Positions 7,859-16,509 are shown, counted from the stretch's first letter. The stretch: DNA of 64,000 nt from Halomonas meridiana (GCF_009846525.1 NZ_CP024621.1:620001-684000); one strand, 5' to 3'. Notes: generated from the sequence alone by a model not told the origin. A program made the numbers and translations.

Positions 7859-9280
7859 TTAAGGCAGTGCGGCGGAACTGAGCTTTAAGTGCAGCAGCTC
7901 GGCGGCGCTTTTGCCGGCCACTGCGCCCAGCACCACCGCACTCAGCAGCCCGTTGCCGGAAAGATAGCCACTGTCGTTGGAGCCCGACACCCCACGCGCC
8001 GCGCCACCTGCGGCAAACAGGTTCGGCAGCGCCTGCCCCTGTGTATTGAGCACGCGGGCCTTGCGATTCACTTCTAAACCGCCCTGGGTATGGAATAGTG
8101 CCCCGGTGACGCGAATGGCGTAGTAGGGGGCTTTAAGCAGGTTGGCGGGATCAAAGCGGCGGCCAAACGCATCGGCCGTTTGCTGCTCAGCGTGCTGCTG
8201 CATTTGGGCAAAGGTGGCTTGCAGTGCGCCAAGGGGAAGTTTCAAGCCAGTGGCCATCTCTTCCAGGGTTGAGAAGCTGCGTACTGCGCCGCTCTCCTGG
8301 GCGTTGCGGTAATCTTCGAACGCCTGGGCAGACTCATGAATGCGGGCATCATAAAGATTCCAGGCCACTTGCTCTGGCTGCGCCAGCACCTTGGCGGCCT
8401 GTTCGGAGTAGCCGCCGTGCTCATTGGAGAAGCGCTCGCCCTTGATGTTGACCTGAATGCCCCCTTGCATCATCAGTGCCCAGCTAATCAGCGTTTGATG
8501 AGGGGTGGCGAGCGAGCCGTGGCCTTGGCAGGCACCTAAGTCTTTGGTGCTCGCGCCCATTTCCTGACCCCACAGTAAGGCGTCATCCTGGTTGCCCTCG
8601 TGGCCGTAATACAGCGCGTGTCTCAGCGTGGGCAGATAACGTGCCACCAGCTCTGGGTTACCGCCATAGCCGTTGCAGGCCAGAACCAGCGCATCGCAGC
8701 CAATGCTTTCGCGGCTGCCGTCTGGGCGCTCCAGGGTGACGCCGCGCACGCGTTGGGTGCTGTCCACGTGTAGATCCACTACCCGGGCCTGGGTCAGAAT
8801 GTCGATCCCTGCCGCTTCGGCGGCGTTAAGTAGCGCGCCCATCAACTCTTCCCCGGTGCGCCGGGGCGTGGCGTGCATGCGCAGGTGGCGGTGGCCGGGG
8901 TAGAGAAAGCCTTCCACCAGCTCAAAGGGCACGCCATGCTGATCCGCTAGCCATTCGATGGTTGGGCCGGATTGGCTGGCCAGCAGTTCGACGATGCTCG
9001 GGTCGGCCTCAAAGCCATTCTTCTTTTGAATATCCTCTGCCATGGCCTCGGCAGAGTCCGTGACGCCCAACTCATGCTGAAAGCGCGTATTGGCGGCAGG
9101 AATAAACCCCGACGACATCGCCGTGCTGCCACGGGGCAGGGCGTCGCGCTCTAAAACAGCCAGCTCAACGCCCGCTTCCTGGGCGGCCAGGGCCGCTACC
9201 AGGCCGCAGGCCCCCGCGCCGATAATCAGCAGCGGAAGGTGGGCATCAAAGCCTTCCTGTGTGTAGGGAATGATCGCCAT
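7859..9280 (-). CDS. FAD-dependent oxidoreductase, fumarate reductase/KstD-like flavoprotein
   Basis: 473-residue soluble flavoprotein of the FAD_binding_2 family (fumarate reductase, 3-ketosteroid dehydrogenase, urocanate reductase). The FAD Rossmann motif is IIGAGACGLVAALAAQEAG near residue 19. The C-terminal signature GALFHTQGGLEVNRKARVL, then LPNLFAAGGAARG and SGYLSGNGLLSAVVLG, is characteristic. No heme motif or signal peptide is seen, so it is cytoplasmic. It is the last gene of a six-gene leftward operon; its ATG overlaps the upstream stop (TAATG). It may saturate or desaturate a C-C bond of the pathway's substrate; the substrate is unknown. Confidence 0.82.
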   Translation of the reverse strand: MAIIPYTQEGFDAHLPLLIIGAGACGLVAALAAQEAGVELAVLERDALPRGSTAMSSGFIPAANTRFQHELGVTDSAEAMAEDIQKKNGFEADPSIVELLASQSGPTIEWLADQHGVPFELVEGFLYPGHRHLRMHATPRRTGEELMGALLNAAEAAGIDILTQARVVDLHVDSTQRVRGVTLERPDGSRESIGCDALVLACNGYGGNPELVARYLPTLRHALYYGHEGNQDDALLWGQEMGASTKDLGACQGHGSLATPHQTLISWALMMQGGIQVNIKGERFSNEHGGYSEQAAKVLAQPEQVAWNLYDARIHESAQAFEDYRNAQESGAVRSFSTLEEMATGLKLPLGALQATFAQMQQHAEQQTADAFGRRFDPANLLKAPYYAIRVTGALFHTQGGLEVNRKARVLNTQGQALPNLFAAGGAARGVSGSNDSGYLSGNGLLSAVVLGAVAGKSAAELLHLKLSSAALP

Positions 9281-10227
9281 TACGCCTGCTCCGCAGCTGG
9301 GTGGAAGGCATCTAGAATTTCACCCGCCGGGGCCTGCCAGATGTCCGGGTGCCCGCTGATATGCGCCAGCACGTCTTCCAGGCAAGCAATCCGGTGAGGC
9401 TGGCCGACCAACCAGGGGTGCAGGTTCAAGGCAAACAGTCGCCCGCCCTGCTCGCGGGACTCTTCCAGCAGAAAATCAAACGCGTCTTTTACCTGAGTTA
9501 CCCAGGAATCTTCCGAGTGCAGGTTCTGGCTCATTACGAACTGATCTTCAATCTCGGTGGCCAACGGCATCATGGTCAATCTGCCGGTGTTGGTGTCACA
9601 AGCATACGGCATGTCGTCGTTCACCCAGTCGGCGCAGTACGCAATGCCGTTGTCTGCCAGCAGGTCCAGTGTGTTGAAACTCTGGTGCTTGGCGGGGCTT
9701 AGCCAGCCGCGAATAGGTTGGCCGGTCACTCGACGCAGGGTGTCCACGGAGCGTTTGACCAGCTCGGCTTCCTCTTCAATCGGTTGGCCGCCGTAGTGCA
9801 GGTGATCCATGTTCCAGCCGTGGGCGATAAATTCACCGCCGTGCTCTTTCAAGCGCTGCACCAAATAGGGCGTCTGCTCAGCTAGTTGCGCGTTAATCGC
9901 AAAGGTAGGCGTGATGTTGTGCGCGGCCAGCGCTTTCAGCACGCGATAGATACCCACCCGGTTGCCGTAATCCCGCAGCGAAAAGTGGCGCAGGTCCGGA
10001 TAGGGCATGGTCATGCCGTTGGGTACTTTGAACGGCTCGCCGCGCTGGTTGAGCGGATAGAACTGCAGCGAAATATTGATCCACACCGCCAGGGTTTTAC
10101 CCTCGGGCCAGGTGACCGGTGTACGTTCACTTAGCATCGACCATGCATAGCAGTCGTGGTCGTAGCCGTGGCGGCGCAAGGGGTAATCGAGGTAGTCGTC
10201 GTTGAGCGCCATGTCTTTGGATGCCAT
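9280..10227 (-). CDS. Polysaccharide deacetylase-fold protein, PuuE-like (first of two)
   Basis: 315-residue NodB-fold protein closest in style to allantoinase PuuE and cyclic-amide hydrolases rather than sugar deacetylases. It has RDYGNRVGIYRVL near residue 85 and EFIAHGWNMDHL near 130. The first CE4 motif (T-[FY]-D-D), which binds metal in deacetylases, is replaced by VWINISLQFYPL, as in PuuE. The start is ATG 10227 four nt after the upstream stop; an open extension upstream overlaps the previous gene and is not family-like. A ring-opening role on a cyclic amide or imide is inferred from family and from the amidohydrolase nearby. Confidence 0.8.
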   Translation of the reverse strand: MASKDMALNDDYLDYPLRRHGYDHDCYAWSMLSERTPVTWPEGKTLAVWINISLQFYPLNQRGEPFKVPNGMTMPYPDLRHFSLRDYGNRVGIYRVLKALAAHNITPTFAINAQLAEQTPYLVQRLKEHGGEFIAHGWNMDHLHYGGQPIEEEAELVKRSVDTLRRVTGQPIRGWLSPAKHQSFNTLDLLADNGIAYCADWVNDDMPYACDTNTGRLTMMPLATEIEDQFVMSQNLHSEDSWVTQVKDAFDFLLEESREQGGRLFALNLHPWLVGQPHRIACLEDVLAHISGHPDIWQAPAGEILDAFHPAAEQA

Positions 10228-10231
10228 AGGA

Positions 10232-11185
10232 TTAGCCCTCCCTGCGTGCGGTGGCGGCCTGGGCCTGGATGCTGTCGAGGGCGGCATCGTAATGGTGTTC
10301 GAGATAGTAATCGGCGATTTCTCTGCGCGTGGCGACCCATACATCCGGGTGCCCGGTGATGTACTCCAGTGCCTCTTCAAACGCCTTGATGCGATGGGGG
10401 CAGCTCACCTGATAGTTGTGAGTGGGAATGCACATCACCGTGCCGGACTCCGCGCCCTCTAAATACAGGCGATCAAAGTGGCGCTTGAGCATGGTGGCGT
10501 ACTGACGCGGCTCCACTTTGTTCACCGCGTAGACGATGGTGTCGTTCATCTCCAGCGAGTAGGGCATGGAGATAAAGCGCTTGCCGGAGCGAACGCTCAC
10601 CGGCGTTGGCTGATCGTCATGGAACAGGTCACAGGTATAAATCCCGCCTTTATCGCCGAATAGCTCTTCGCCCACTTCGGCAAATAGATCCAGAGTGCGC
10701 TCAGAGTGAGAGAGCGCAGGGGCCAGATAGCCCGCGCAGGCCTGGCCGGTATGGCGGTGAATGGTTTCCATACTGTCGCGAATCATTGCCCGCTCTTGGG
10801 CTTCGCTGAGCCCATAGGTGTAGCGGGTGTTGTAGATGCCGTGGCTAAAGAACTCCCAGTCGCGCTCTTTGCACATCTGGATAATCTCGGGATGGTGCTC
10901 GCAGAGCGCTACGGAAAGCGATACAGAGCCACGAACCCCGTATTTATCCAACAGGGCCATTTGGCGCTGGTGGCCCACCCGGTTGCCGTAATCGCGAATG
11001 CTGTAGCCGGGTACCGATGGGTGAGGGTGCGGCCACGGCTTTCGGCTCGGGTTCTGCGGCGGATCGAGTTCGTAATACTCGATATTAGGGGCGACCCAGA
11101 AGGCTACCTTTGCTCCGCCGGGCCAAGTAATTTTAGGGCGCTGGTCGTAGGCCCAGTAATCGTAAACGCCAAGTGACTCTTTCAT
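10232..11185 (-). CDS. Polysaccharide deacetylase-fold protein, PuuE-like (second of two)
   Basis: 317-residue NodB-fold protein, a distant paralogue of the neighbour at 9280-10227. Shared signs are SIRDYGNRVGHQRQM near residue 63, EFFSHGIYNTRYTYG near 112, and a metal-motif position occupied by FWVAPNIEYYEL without the Asp pair. GYLAPALSHSERTLDLFAE matches the substrate-side loop of the family. Two divergent copies in tandem suggest either two related substrates or a heteromeric enzyme. It starts 15 nt after the amidohydrolase stop, within the same operon. Sugar-deacetylase function is unlikely because there is no signal peptide. Confidence 0.8.
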   Translation of the reverse strand: MKESLGVYDYWAYDQRPKITWPGGAKVAFWVAPNIEYYELDPPQNPSRKPWPHPHPSVPGYSIRDYGNRVGHQRQMALLDKYGVRGSVSLSVALCEHHPEIIQMCKERDWEFFSHGIYNTRYTYGLSEAQERAMIRDSMETIHRHTGQACAGYLAPALSHSERTLDLFAEVGEELFGDKGGIYTCDLFHDDQPTPVSVRSGKRFISMPYSLEMNDTIVYAVNKVEPRQYATMLKRHFDRLYLEGAESGTVMCIPTHNYQVSCPHRIKAFEEALEYITGHPDVWVATRREIADYYLEHHYDAALDSIQAQAATARREG

Positions 11186-11200
11186 CGCTAGCTCCTCGCC

Positions 11201-11866
11201 TTATGCATCGCCCTCAAGCCACGCCAGCACGTCAGCAACGGGCATGACGTCGGCGTATTTGAGGTGCAGGTCGGTCAGGTTGGCGTAGTGGTAGCTTTCG
11301 TGCTTATCGGCGACGCACTCCATCGGCACGATGGTGCGGTAGCCACGGGACAGGCTCTCCACGGCAGTGGCGCGAATGCAGCCTGAGGTAGAGCCACCGG
11401 TGATGATTACTGTGTCGACCTGGTGCCATACCAGCAGGGACTGCAGCGGCGTTTCAAAAAAGGCCGAAGGCATGCGCTTGGTGTAGATCACGTCGCGGCT
11501 GCGGTCGATTTCGCAGCGCTCGTCGAATTCGGCGCGCTCGGAGCCGTACTTGATGTTTTGCAGTGAATCGGGAGTGTCGGTGCGGGTGCCCCACACGCCC
11601 GCATCTTCGGCGGAGTCCAGAAAGGCGACATGAGTCCAGACCACCGGCCAGCCCTTCTCCCGGAAGCCGCGCGCCAACTGGTTCGTATACTCCAGCTGTT
11701 TGGGGTCGGTTTCGTAGGCGGTCTTGAAGAGATCGGTACGGGTGTAGGCCTTCTGGGGGTCTACATTGACCAGCACAGCTTTTTTGCCAAAGCCAAAGGG
11801 CACCCGCTGAGGGTTGGCCATCACGTCGTGAAAGATCTCTTTTGCCGTTTTATCGGTGGTCTGCAT
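11201..11866 (-). CDS. Isochorismatase-family cysteine amidohydrolase
   Basis: 221-residue cysteine hydrolase of the isochorismatase superfamily, N-carbamoylsarcosine amidase-like. The catalytic triad is visible: Asp in VNVDPQKAYT, Lys in YTKRMPSAFF, Cys in GGSTSGCIRATAVES. The GCIRATAVES context is typical of members that hydrolyse amides or carbamoyl groups (N-carbamoylsarcosine, maleamate, ureidoacrylate). The start is ATG 11866 because AGGAG precedes it by 6 nt; an ATG at 11887 lacks such a site. In this operon it could hydrolyse the half-amide left after a PuuE-like protein opens a cyclic imide; that step is inferred. Confidence 0.85.
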   Translation of the reverse strand: MQTTDKTAKEIFHDVMANPQRVPFGFGKKAVLVNVDPQKAYTRTDLFKTAYETDPKQLEYTNQLARGFREKGWPVVWTHVAFLDSAEDAGVWGTRTDTPDSLQNIKYGSERAEFDERCEIDRSRDVIYTKRMPSAFFETPLQSLLVWHQVDTVIITGGSTSGCIRATAVESLSRGYRTIVPMECVADKHESYHYANLTDLHLKYADVMPVADVLAWLEGDA

Positions 11867-11937
11867 GGTTGTCTCCTGACTCATCATTGTTAGTGGCTAA
11901 GCGGTGAGCGCCTGGATGGTGCCTTGGTAGTGTTTGA

Positions 11938-12858
11938 TTAGCGATTGTCGTACTGCTCGCCAAGCTCCAGCATCGCTTGGGTGCCTAGGTAGTCGTTGAG
12001 CTGTTTAAAGTCGAGCATCTGGTCACGGAAGGCGTCGGTGGTGCCGTCCTGTTTCAGCGTGGCAAAGAAGCGACTGGCCATGTGGGTAATCGCTCGCACC
12101 AACGCGCCAGGGAAAATCACCAGCGAGAAACCCAGCGCTTCCAGCGCCTGGGCGTTCTGCAGCGGTGTGTCTCCACCCTCGACCATATTGGCCATGATCG
12201 GCACTTTGCCTTTGAACTGGGCCATGATCTTGCTGATATCGTCGTCGGTGCGGATACCTTCGATAAACAGCATGTCCACGCCCGCTTCATAGTAAGCCTG
12301 GGCGCGCTCGATGGCGCTGTCGGTGCCTTCCACGCCTAACGCATCGGTGCGGCCAATAATAAGCGTGCTATCATTTTCTCGCGCATCCAGTGCTGCATGC
12401 AATTTACCGACCATTTCGCTCTTGGAAACCAGCGTTTTGCCACGCAGATGGCCGCAGCGTTTAGGGTAAGTCTGGTCTTCCAACTGAATGGCGTTGGCGC
12501 CTGCGCGCTCTAGCAGACGCACGCTGCGCATCACGTTCATGGCGTTGCCAAAGCCGGTGTCGCAATCCACCACTACGGAAAGATTGGTGCGTTCGCGGAT
12601 ATGCGACATGGCGGTGCAAATTTCGGTAATGCTCAAAAGGCCAATATCGGGCCGCCCCAGTTGGGTGTACGCCAAGCTGGCACCCGAAAGGTAGACGGTA
12701 TCAAACCCAGCCTGTTCGGCCAGTGACGCGCCGAGTGCGTCAAACACGCCGGGAGCGACCACAATGGGGGGAGCCTGCAACAGCTGTTTAAGTTGAGCGG
12801 GCTGGTGTGAAGCCTGTGGAGAAGCAGCCTGTGGTGACGTAAGGTGTTGGCGTGTCAT
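11938..12858 (-). CDS. Isocitrate lyase/PEP mutase-family lyase
   Basis: 306-residue TIM-barrel enzyme of the ICL/PEP mutase superfamily (methylisocitrate lyase, 2,3-dimethylmalate lyase, oxaloacetate decarboxylase). Seen: VYLSGASLAYTQLGRPD, the metal-binding VVVDCDTGFGN near residue 110, QLEDQTYPKRCGH with the catalytic-loop Cys of C-C lyases near 146, then GRTDAL and FIEGI. KRCGH favours a lyase over a phosphonate mutase. The start is ATG 12858; an upstream in-frame extension overlaps the preceding gene's end region and looks random. With a LeuCD-type hydratase across the divide, a 2-alkylmalate or 2,3-dialkylmalate lyase giving pyruvate is the best guess. Confidence 0.85.
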   Translation of the reverse strand: MTRQHLTSPQAASPQASHQPAQLKQLLQAPPIVVAPGVFDALGASLAEQAGFDTVYLSGASLAYTQLGRPDIGLLSITEICTAMSHIRERTNLSVVVDCDTGFGNAMNVMRSVRLLERAGANAIQLEDQTYPKRCGHLRGKTLVSKSEMVGKLHAALDARENDSTLIIGRTDALGVEGTDSAIERAQAYYEAGVDMLFIEGIRTDDDISKIMAQFKGKVPIMANMVEGGDTPLQNAQALEALGFSLVIFPGALVRAITHMASRFFATLKQDGTTDAFRDQMLDFKQLNDYLGTQAMLELGEQYDNR

Positions 12859-12902
12859 AGCGGTCTCATCATTGTTGGGTAAGCGTTTGCATCTGATGGG
12901 TA

Positions 12903-13316
12903 TTAGCGGCGTACGAGCGCCAAGTCGTTCCACACTTCCTGGCGGGTAATCAGGCCATCGGTTAATTCAAAGCGGTCAATAAAGCGCACGCCGTTCGACG
13001 TGCTGCCATCCAGCCACTCCACTGATAATTCTCCGTGGCACACCACTACGCAGTGGTCTGCATTGGCACATCGTTGCTGGTCACTGCAAAGGTCTACTGC
13101 GTGAATTGTTTTGTGCACTTGGCGATAGCGTGCCTGTGCCCACTCCACAACTTCACTCAGTCGGCTCATGGTCGGCGAGCCGGGAAAACGGATGGTGACC
13201 GTTGCTGCCAGGTAGCGCTCGGCACGAGGCAAATCGCGGTCTTCCATGGCGCTTAAAAAAGCACGCACCTGTGCAATGCCATGGTGCTCTTTGGTTCCAC
13301 TGTGCAGGTTAAGCAT
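12903..13316 (-). CDS. SnoaL-like (NTF2 fold) protein
   Basis: 137-residue protein with the SnoaL/NTF2-like pattern: helical start (AQVRAFLSAMEDRDLPRAERYLA), then ATVTIRFPGSP, and a C-terminal strand pair ending VRFIDRFELTDGLITRQEVWNDLA. Such proteins are small cone-shaped binders, isomerases or hydrolases. It is the first gene of the leftward catabolic operon, about 80 bp from the GntR palindrome, and is followed 44 nt later by the lyase gene. The activity cannot be predicted. Confidence 0.72.
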   Translation of the reverse strand: MLNLHSGTKEHHGIAQVRAFLSAMEDRDLPRAERYLAATVTIRFPGSPTMSRLSEVVEWAQARYRQVHKTIHAVDLCSDQQRCANADHCVVVCHGELSVEWLDGSTSNGVRFIDRFELTDGLITRQEVWNDLALVRR

Positions 13317-13393
13317 CGTCGACTCTCATGCTGCCGATTTCTGTAATAATGGCTTTCAAGCGGCAGTAATTGTGTTATTTATTGGCTGTTGAT

Positions 13394-13413
13394 ATGTATT
13401 ATATGTAATACAT
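13394..13413. promoter_or_regulatory. Candidate GntR operator in the divergent promoter
   Basis: ATGTATTA and TAATACAT form a perfect 8-bp inverted repeat around TATG, between the SnoaL gene (-) and the GntR gene (+). Its core TGTATTA-N4-TAATACA recurs at 14316-14333. Confidence 0.75.
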
Positions 13414-13487
13414 TTTTATGTCTATTATTGTCCCTTCGTCAAGCCTGATACGAATTTTTTTGAACAACATCCTGAGGAGAGGCATGG

Positions 13488-14294
13488 ATGAGTGAGGCAC
13501 AACCCTCTGCGGTGGGCGGCACCAAATCACACCGGATTTATCTGCTGTTGAAAGATGCGATCTTGAGCGGACGGCTGCCTGCCGATAGCAAGCTGCCTGG
13601 GGAAAACAAATTGGCAGAACAGCACGGCGTTTCACGCGTGACTGTTCGAAGAGCGATGGAAGCGCTTCAAACCGCAGGTTTAGTGACCCGTAAGGCAGGG
13701 GTCGGCACGGTGGTGCTGGAGCAGCCGTTGGATGCCACGGTGATGACCGCCAGTGTGTCTAACCTGATGCCCAATATGGTCAAGATGAGTCAAGCCTCTC
13801 AGGTGCGGCTACTGGAGTTTGCTTATGTGCCGCCGCCGGAAATGATCCGTGAGCGGTTGGGCATGGCTCAGGGCGGAAAGGTGCAGCGTTCAGTGCGTGT
13901 GCGAATGGTCGACAATAAGCCGTTTTCTCATTTGGTAACCCACGTGCCGGAAACTATCGCCCTGCACTACAACGAGATGGATCTGGCGAATACACCACTG
14001 TTCGTGCTGTTGGAGCGCAGTGGCGTGAAGGTGGATCACGCTTCCCAATCCATTTCTGCGACGCTTGCGAGTCATGAGGTCGCTCAAGCGTTGGATGTGG
14101 CGGTTGGCTCGCCGCTGATCTCGCTCACTCGCGTGGTGTATGACGAGCAGGGGCGTGGGGTGGAGTATCTCGATGCGCTCTATCGCCCGGATCGTTACCG
14201 CTTCCAGATTGACCTTGAGCGAAACGGTGATGACAACTCTCGTTATTGGGAGCCGAAGGTTGGTGGAATGCCCACCGCTGGGAAAGACGAGTAG
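13488..14294 (+). CDS. GntR family regulator with UTRA domain (HutC type)
   Basis: 268-residue transcription factor. Residues about 10-75 are the winged helix (YLLLKDAILSGRLPADSKLP then LAEQHGVSRVTVRRAMEAL, GLVTRKAGVGTVV); residues about 95-245 are the ligand-binding UTRA domain (RVRMVDNKPFSHLVTHVPE, then PLISLTRVVYDEQGRGVEYLDALYRPDRYRF). It sits between two divergent catabolic operons and has the same palindrome on both sides, so it probably represses both and itself until an intermediate binds UTRA. ATG 13488 follows GAGGAGA by 7 nt; an ATG 4 nt earlier is out of frame. Confidence 0.92.
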   Translation: MSEAQPSAVGGTKSHRIYLLLKDAILSGRLPADSKLPGENKLAEQHGVSRVTVRRAMEALQTAGLVTRKAGVGTVVLEQPLDATVMTASVSNLMPNMVKMSQASQVRLLEFAYVPPPEMIRERLGMAQGGKVQRSVRVRMVDNKPFSHLVTHVPETIALHYNEMDLANTPLFVLLERSGVKVDHASQSISATLASHEVAQALDVAVGSPLISLTRVVYDEQGRGVEYLDALYRPDRYRFQIDLERNGDDNSRYWEPKVGGMPTAGKDE

Positions 14295-14315
14295 CGCAAT
14301 AGGCTATATTTTTAA

Positions 14316-14333
14316 TGTATTAAATTTAATACA
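14316..14333. promoter_or_regulatory. Second candidate GntR operator, before the LeuCD-type genes
   Basis: TGTATTAAATTTAATACA is a perfect 18-bp palindrome 22 nt after the GntR stop. Its 7-bp arms and 4-bp spacing match the site at 13394-13413. The gap also holds a weaker inverted repeat TTTGAC-N7-GTCAAA at 14357-14375. Confidence 0.78.
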
Positions 14334-14440
14334 GATTTAAAATTGTAAAAAATACATTTGACCTGTGTTGTCAAATTGCGCTAGTTGTATTGGGGTGGTG
14401 ATGACAAGTCTAACGAAGGCCGAGGCAACGAGCGAAAACC

Positions 14441-15874
14441 ATGAGTACCCCAACAACGCTGTTTGACAAAGTTTGGCGCGCCCACGAGGTCCACCGCAGT
14501 GAAAGCGGTCAAAGCCTGCTGTGGATTGACCGTCACTTTGTCCATGAAGGCTCCTTTCACGCCTTCAATAAACTCGCTGAGCGAGCCCTGCCCGTTGCCC
14601 GGCCCGATTTAACCTTTGGCATTGCTGACCATTATGTCCCGACGCTAGCCCGTGATTTGGCAGGCGTTGCTGATCCCAAAGTGCGCTCAATGATCGAGCA
14701 GCTCTCCCACAATACCCAGCAACATGGTGTGACGCTGTTTGGCCTGGATGACCCTCGCCAGGGCATCGTGCATGTGCTCGGGCCGGAGCAGGGGCTCACT
14801 CAGCCCGGGATGGTGATGGTGTGTGGCGATAGCCATACCGCTACCCACGGTGCCTTTGGCAGCATTGCCTTTGGCATTGGCGCATCAGAAGTCGCCCACG
14901 TGCTGGCTACTCAAACGTTGTGGCAAAGCAAGCCCAAGGTGATGCGCATCACGGTGGAAGGCCGTCTGGCCGAAGGCATTACCGCCAAGGATATCGCGCT
15001 CACCTGGATTGCTCGGTTGGGTGCCGATGGTGCACGGGGCTACGCCATCGAGTACGCCGGTGAAGCGATTCGCTCGCTCTCCATGGAAGCGCGCTTAACG
15101 CTGTGCAACCTCTCCATTGAGGGCGGTGGCCGTTGCGGCATGATCGCTCCCGATCAAACGACTTTCGACTATCTGCGCGAGCGCCCCTGGAGTCCGAAAG
15201 GCGATGCCTTCGAACAAGCCTGTGCGTACTGGTCCACGCTGCACAGCGACCCGGATGCTCCTTTTGACCTAGAGGTAACGCTGCATGCCGATGAGATTGC
15301 GCCGACAGTAACCTGGGGTGTTTCACCCGAAGAAGCGCTGCCGATCGACCGGGCGGTGCCTGATCCTGACCAGTTGAACGATCCGGCGAAAGCGCGCCAA
15401 GCCCGGGATAGCTTGTCCTATATGGGACTAACGGCGGGGCAAAAGCTCACTGATATCACCATTGATCGGGTATTTATTGGCTCCTGTACCAATGCACGTA
15501 TTGAAGACTTGCGTGCTGCGGCGGCGGTGCTGGCGGGCCACAAAAGCCGCGTGCCCGGTATGGTCTCGCCCGGCTCCACGCTGGTGAAGGCTCAGGCAGA
15601 AGCAGAAGGGCTGGACCGCATTTTTATCGATGCCGGGCTTGAGTGGCGCCACTCTGGCTGCTCTATGTGTGTCGGGATGAACGGTGATCTGGTGGCGAGC
15701 GGCGAGCGCTGTGCTTCCACCACCAACCGCAACTTCAAGGGTCGCCAGGGGCCAGGGGCGCGTACGCATTTGATGTCGCCAGCCATGGTGGCCGCTGCCG
15801 CCATACACGGCCACTTAGCGGATGTGCGCCAACTAACAGTGCCCAAGCGGATGCAAACAGGAGCGCACTCATGA
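14441..15874 (+). CDS. leuC: LeuC-type dehydratase large subunit (3-isopropylmalate dehydratase family)
   Basis: 477-residue aconitase-superfamily subunit. The three [4Fe-4S] ligands are C349 (GSCTNARIEDLRAA), C407 and C410 (GCSMC). CGDSHTATHGAFG and CASTTNRNFKGRQG are intact. It differs from housekeeping LeuC in spots normally conserved: RHFVHEGSFHAF for RHLVHEVTSPQAF, DHYVPT for DHNVST, and RHSGCSMC for RLPGCSMC. Together with its place in a GntR-controlled catabolic locus, this suggests a paralogue that hydrates a maleate-like diacid (citraconate, dimethylmaleate) rather than making leucine. The symbol is a family label. The small subunit follows with a 4-nt overlap. Confidence 0.82.
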   Translation: MSTPTTLFDKVWRAHEVHRSESGQSLLWIDRHFVHEGSFHAFNKLAERALPVARPDLTFGIADHYVPTLARDLAGVADPKVRSMIEQLSHNTQQHGVTLFGLDDPRQGIVHVLGPEQGLTQPGMVMVCGDSHTATHGAFGSIAFGIGASEVAHVLATQTLWQSKPKVMRITVEGRLAEGITAKDIALTWIARLGADGARGYAIEYAGEAIRSLSMEARLTLCNLSIEGGGRCGMIAPDQTTFDYLRERPWSPKGDAFEQACAYWSTLHSDPDAPFDLEVTLHADEIAPTVTWGVSPEEALPIDRAVPDPDQLNDPAKARQARDSLSYMGLTAGQKLTDITIDRVFIGSCTNARIEDLRAAAAVLAGHKSRVPGMVSPGSTLVKAQAEAEGLDRIFIDAGLEWRHSGCSMCVGMNGDLVASGERCASTTNRNFKGRQGPGARTHLMSPAMVAAAAIHGHLADVRQLTVPKRMQTGAHS

Positions 15875-16509
15875 AGCCGATCACTGTATTAGACACTCTG
15901 GGCGTAGCATTGCCCACTGCGAATATCGATACCGACCAGCTTATTCCCGCGCGCTTTATGAAAGAGCCGCGCAGCGTAGGTTACGGCCAGTTCCTGCTGT
16001 ACGACGTTCGCCATGATGAGCAGGGCACTGCCCATTCTGATTTTATTCTGCACCGCCCCGGTGGGGAGAGCGCAGAGGTGATGGTTAGCCGCCGTAATTT
16101 CGGTGCTGGCTCCTCCCGTGAAGCGGCGGTCTATGCGCTGGTGGACTACGGCTTTCGCTGCGTCGTGGCACCGAGTTTCGGCGATATCTTCGCCTCTAAC
16201 GCCGTCAATAATGGCCTGCTGCCAGCGGTCGTGGAGGAGGAGGACGCTGAGCGTTTGCTGGCAGCCCTTGGCAATTCTCCTGCCACTATCTACGTCAATT
16301 TGGAGCAACAGATTATTCGGGTTGCTGAGGTGGAAGTGGGCTTTACGATTAGCCCGGTGTGGCGAACCAAGCTGCTGAATGGCTGGGATGATATCGATAT
16401 GACTCGACAGCACGCTGACACGATCAGTCGGTTTGCAGCAGATTATGAGGAGCAGTTCTCCTGGGCAATTCCTAAGCCTCCAGAGAGTGACATCATCAGC
16501 AAGGGGTAA
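15871..16509 (+). CDS. leuD: LeuD-type dehydratase small subunit
   Basis: 212-residue swivel subunit that pairs with the preceding LeuC-type protein. NIDTDQLIPARFMK near residue 18 and RRNFGAGSSREAAVYALVDYGF near 75 are the substrate-contact and swivel motifs; LeuD proper usually reads ENFGCGSSREHAPWAL, so AGSSREAAVYAL is a variant consistent with another substrate. ATG 15871 overlaps the LeuC-type stop and follows AGGAG. TRAP transporter genes begin 113 nt downstream on the same strand. A role in leucine synthesis cannot be excluded without knowing whether another leuCD exists in the genome. Confidence 0.82.
   Translation: MKPITVLDTLGVALPTANIDTDQLIPARFMKEPRSVGYGQFLLYDVRHDEQGTAHSDFILHRPGGESAEVMVSRRNFGAGSSREAAVYALVDYGFRCVVAPSFGDIFASNAVNNGLLPAVVEEEDAERLLAALGNSPATIYVNLEQQIIRVAEVEVGFTISPVWRTKLLNGWDDIDMTRQHADTISRFAADYEEQFSWAIPKPPESDIISKG

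Noticed and set aside
14441..16509. Housekeeping leucine-biosynthesis leuCD
   Set aside because: Not excluded, but placed second: no leuA/leuB nearby, control by a catabolic GntR, and variant motifs speak for a paralogue.
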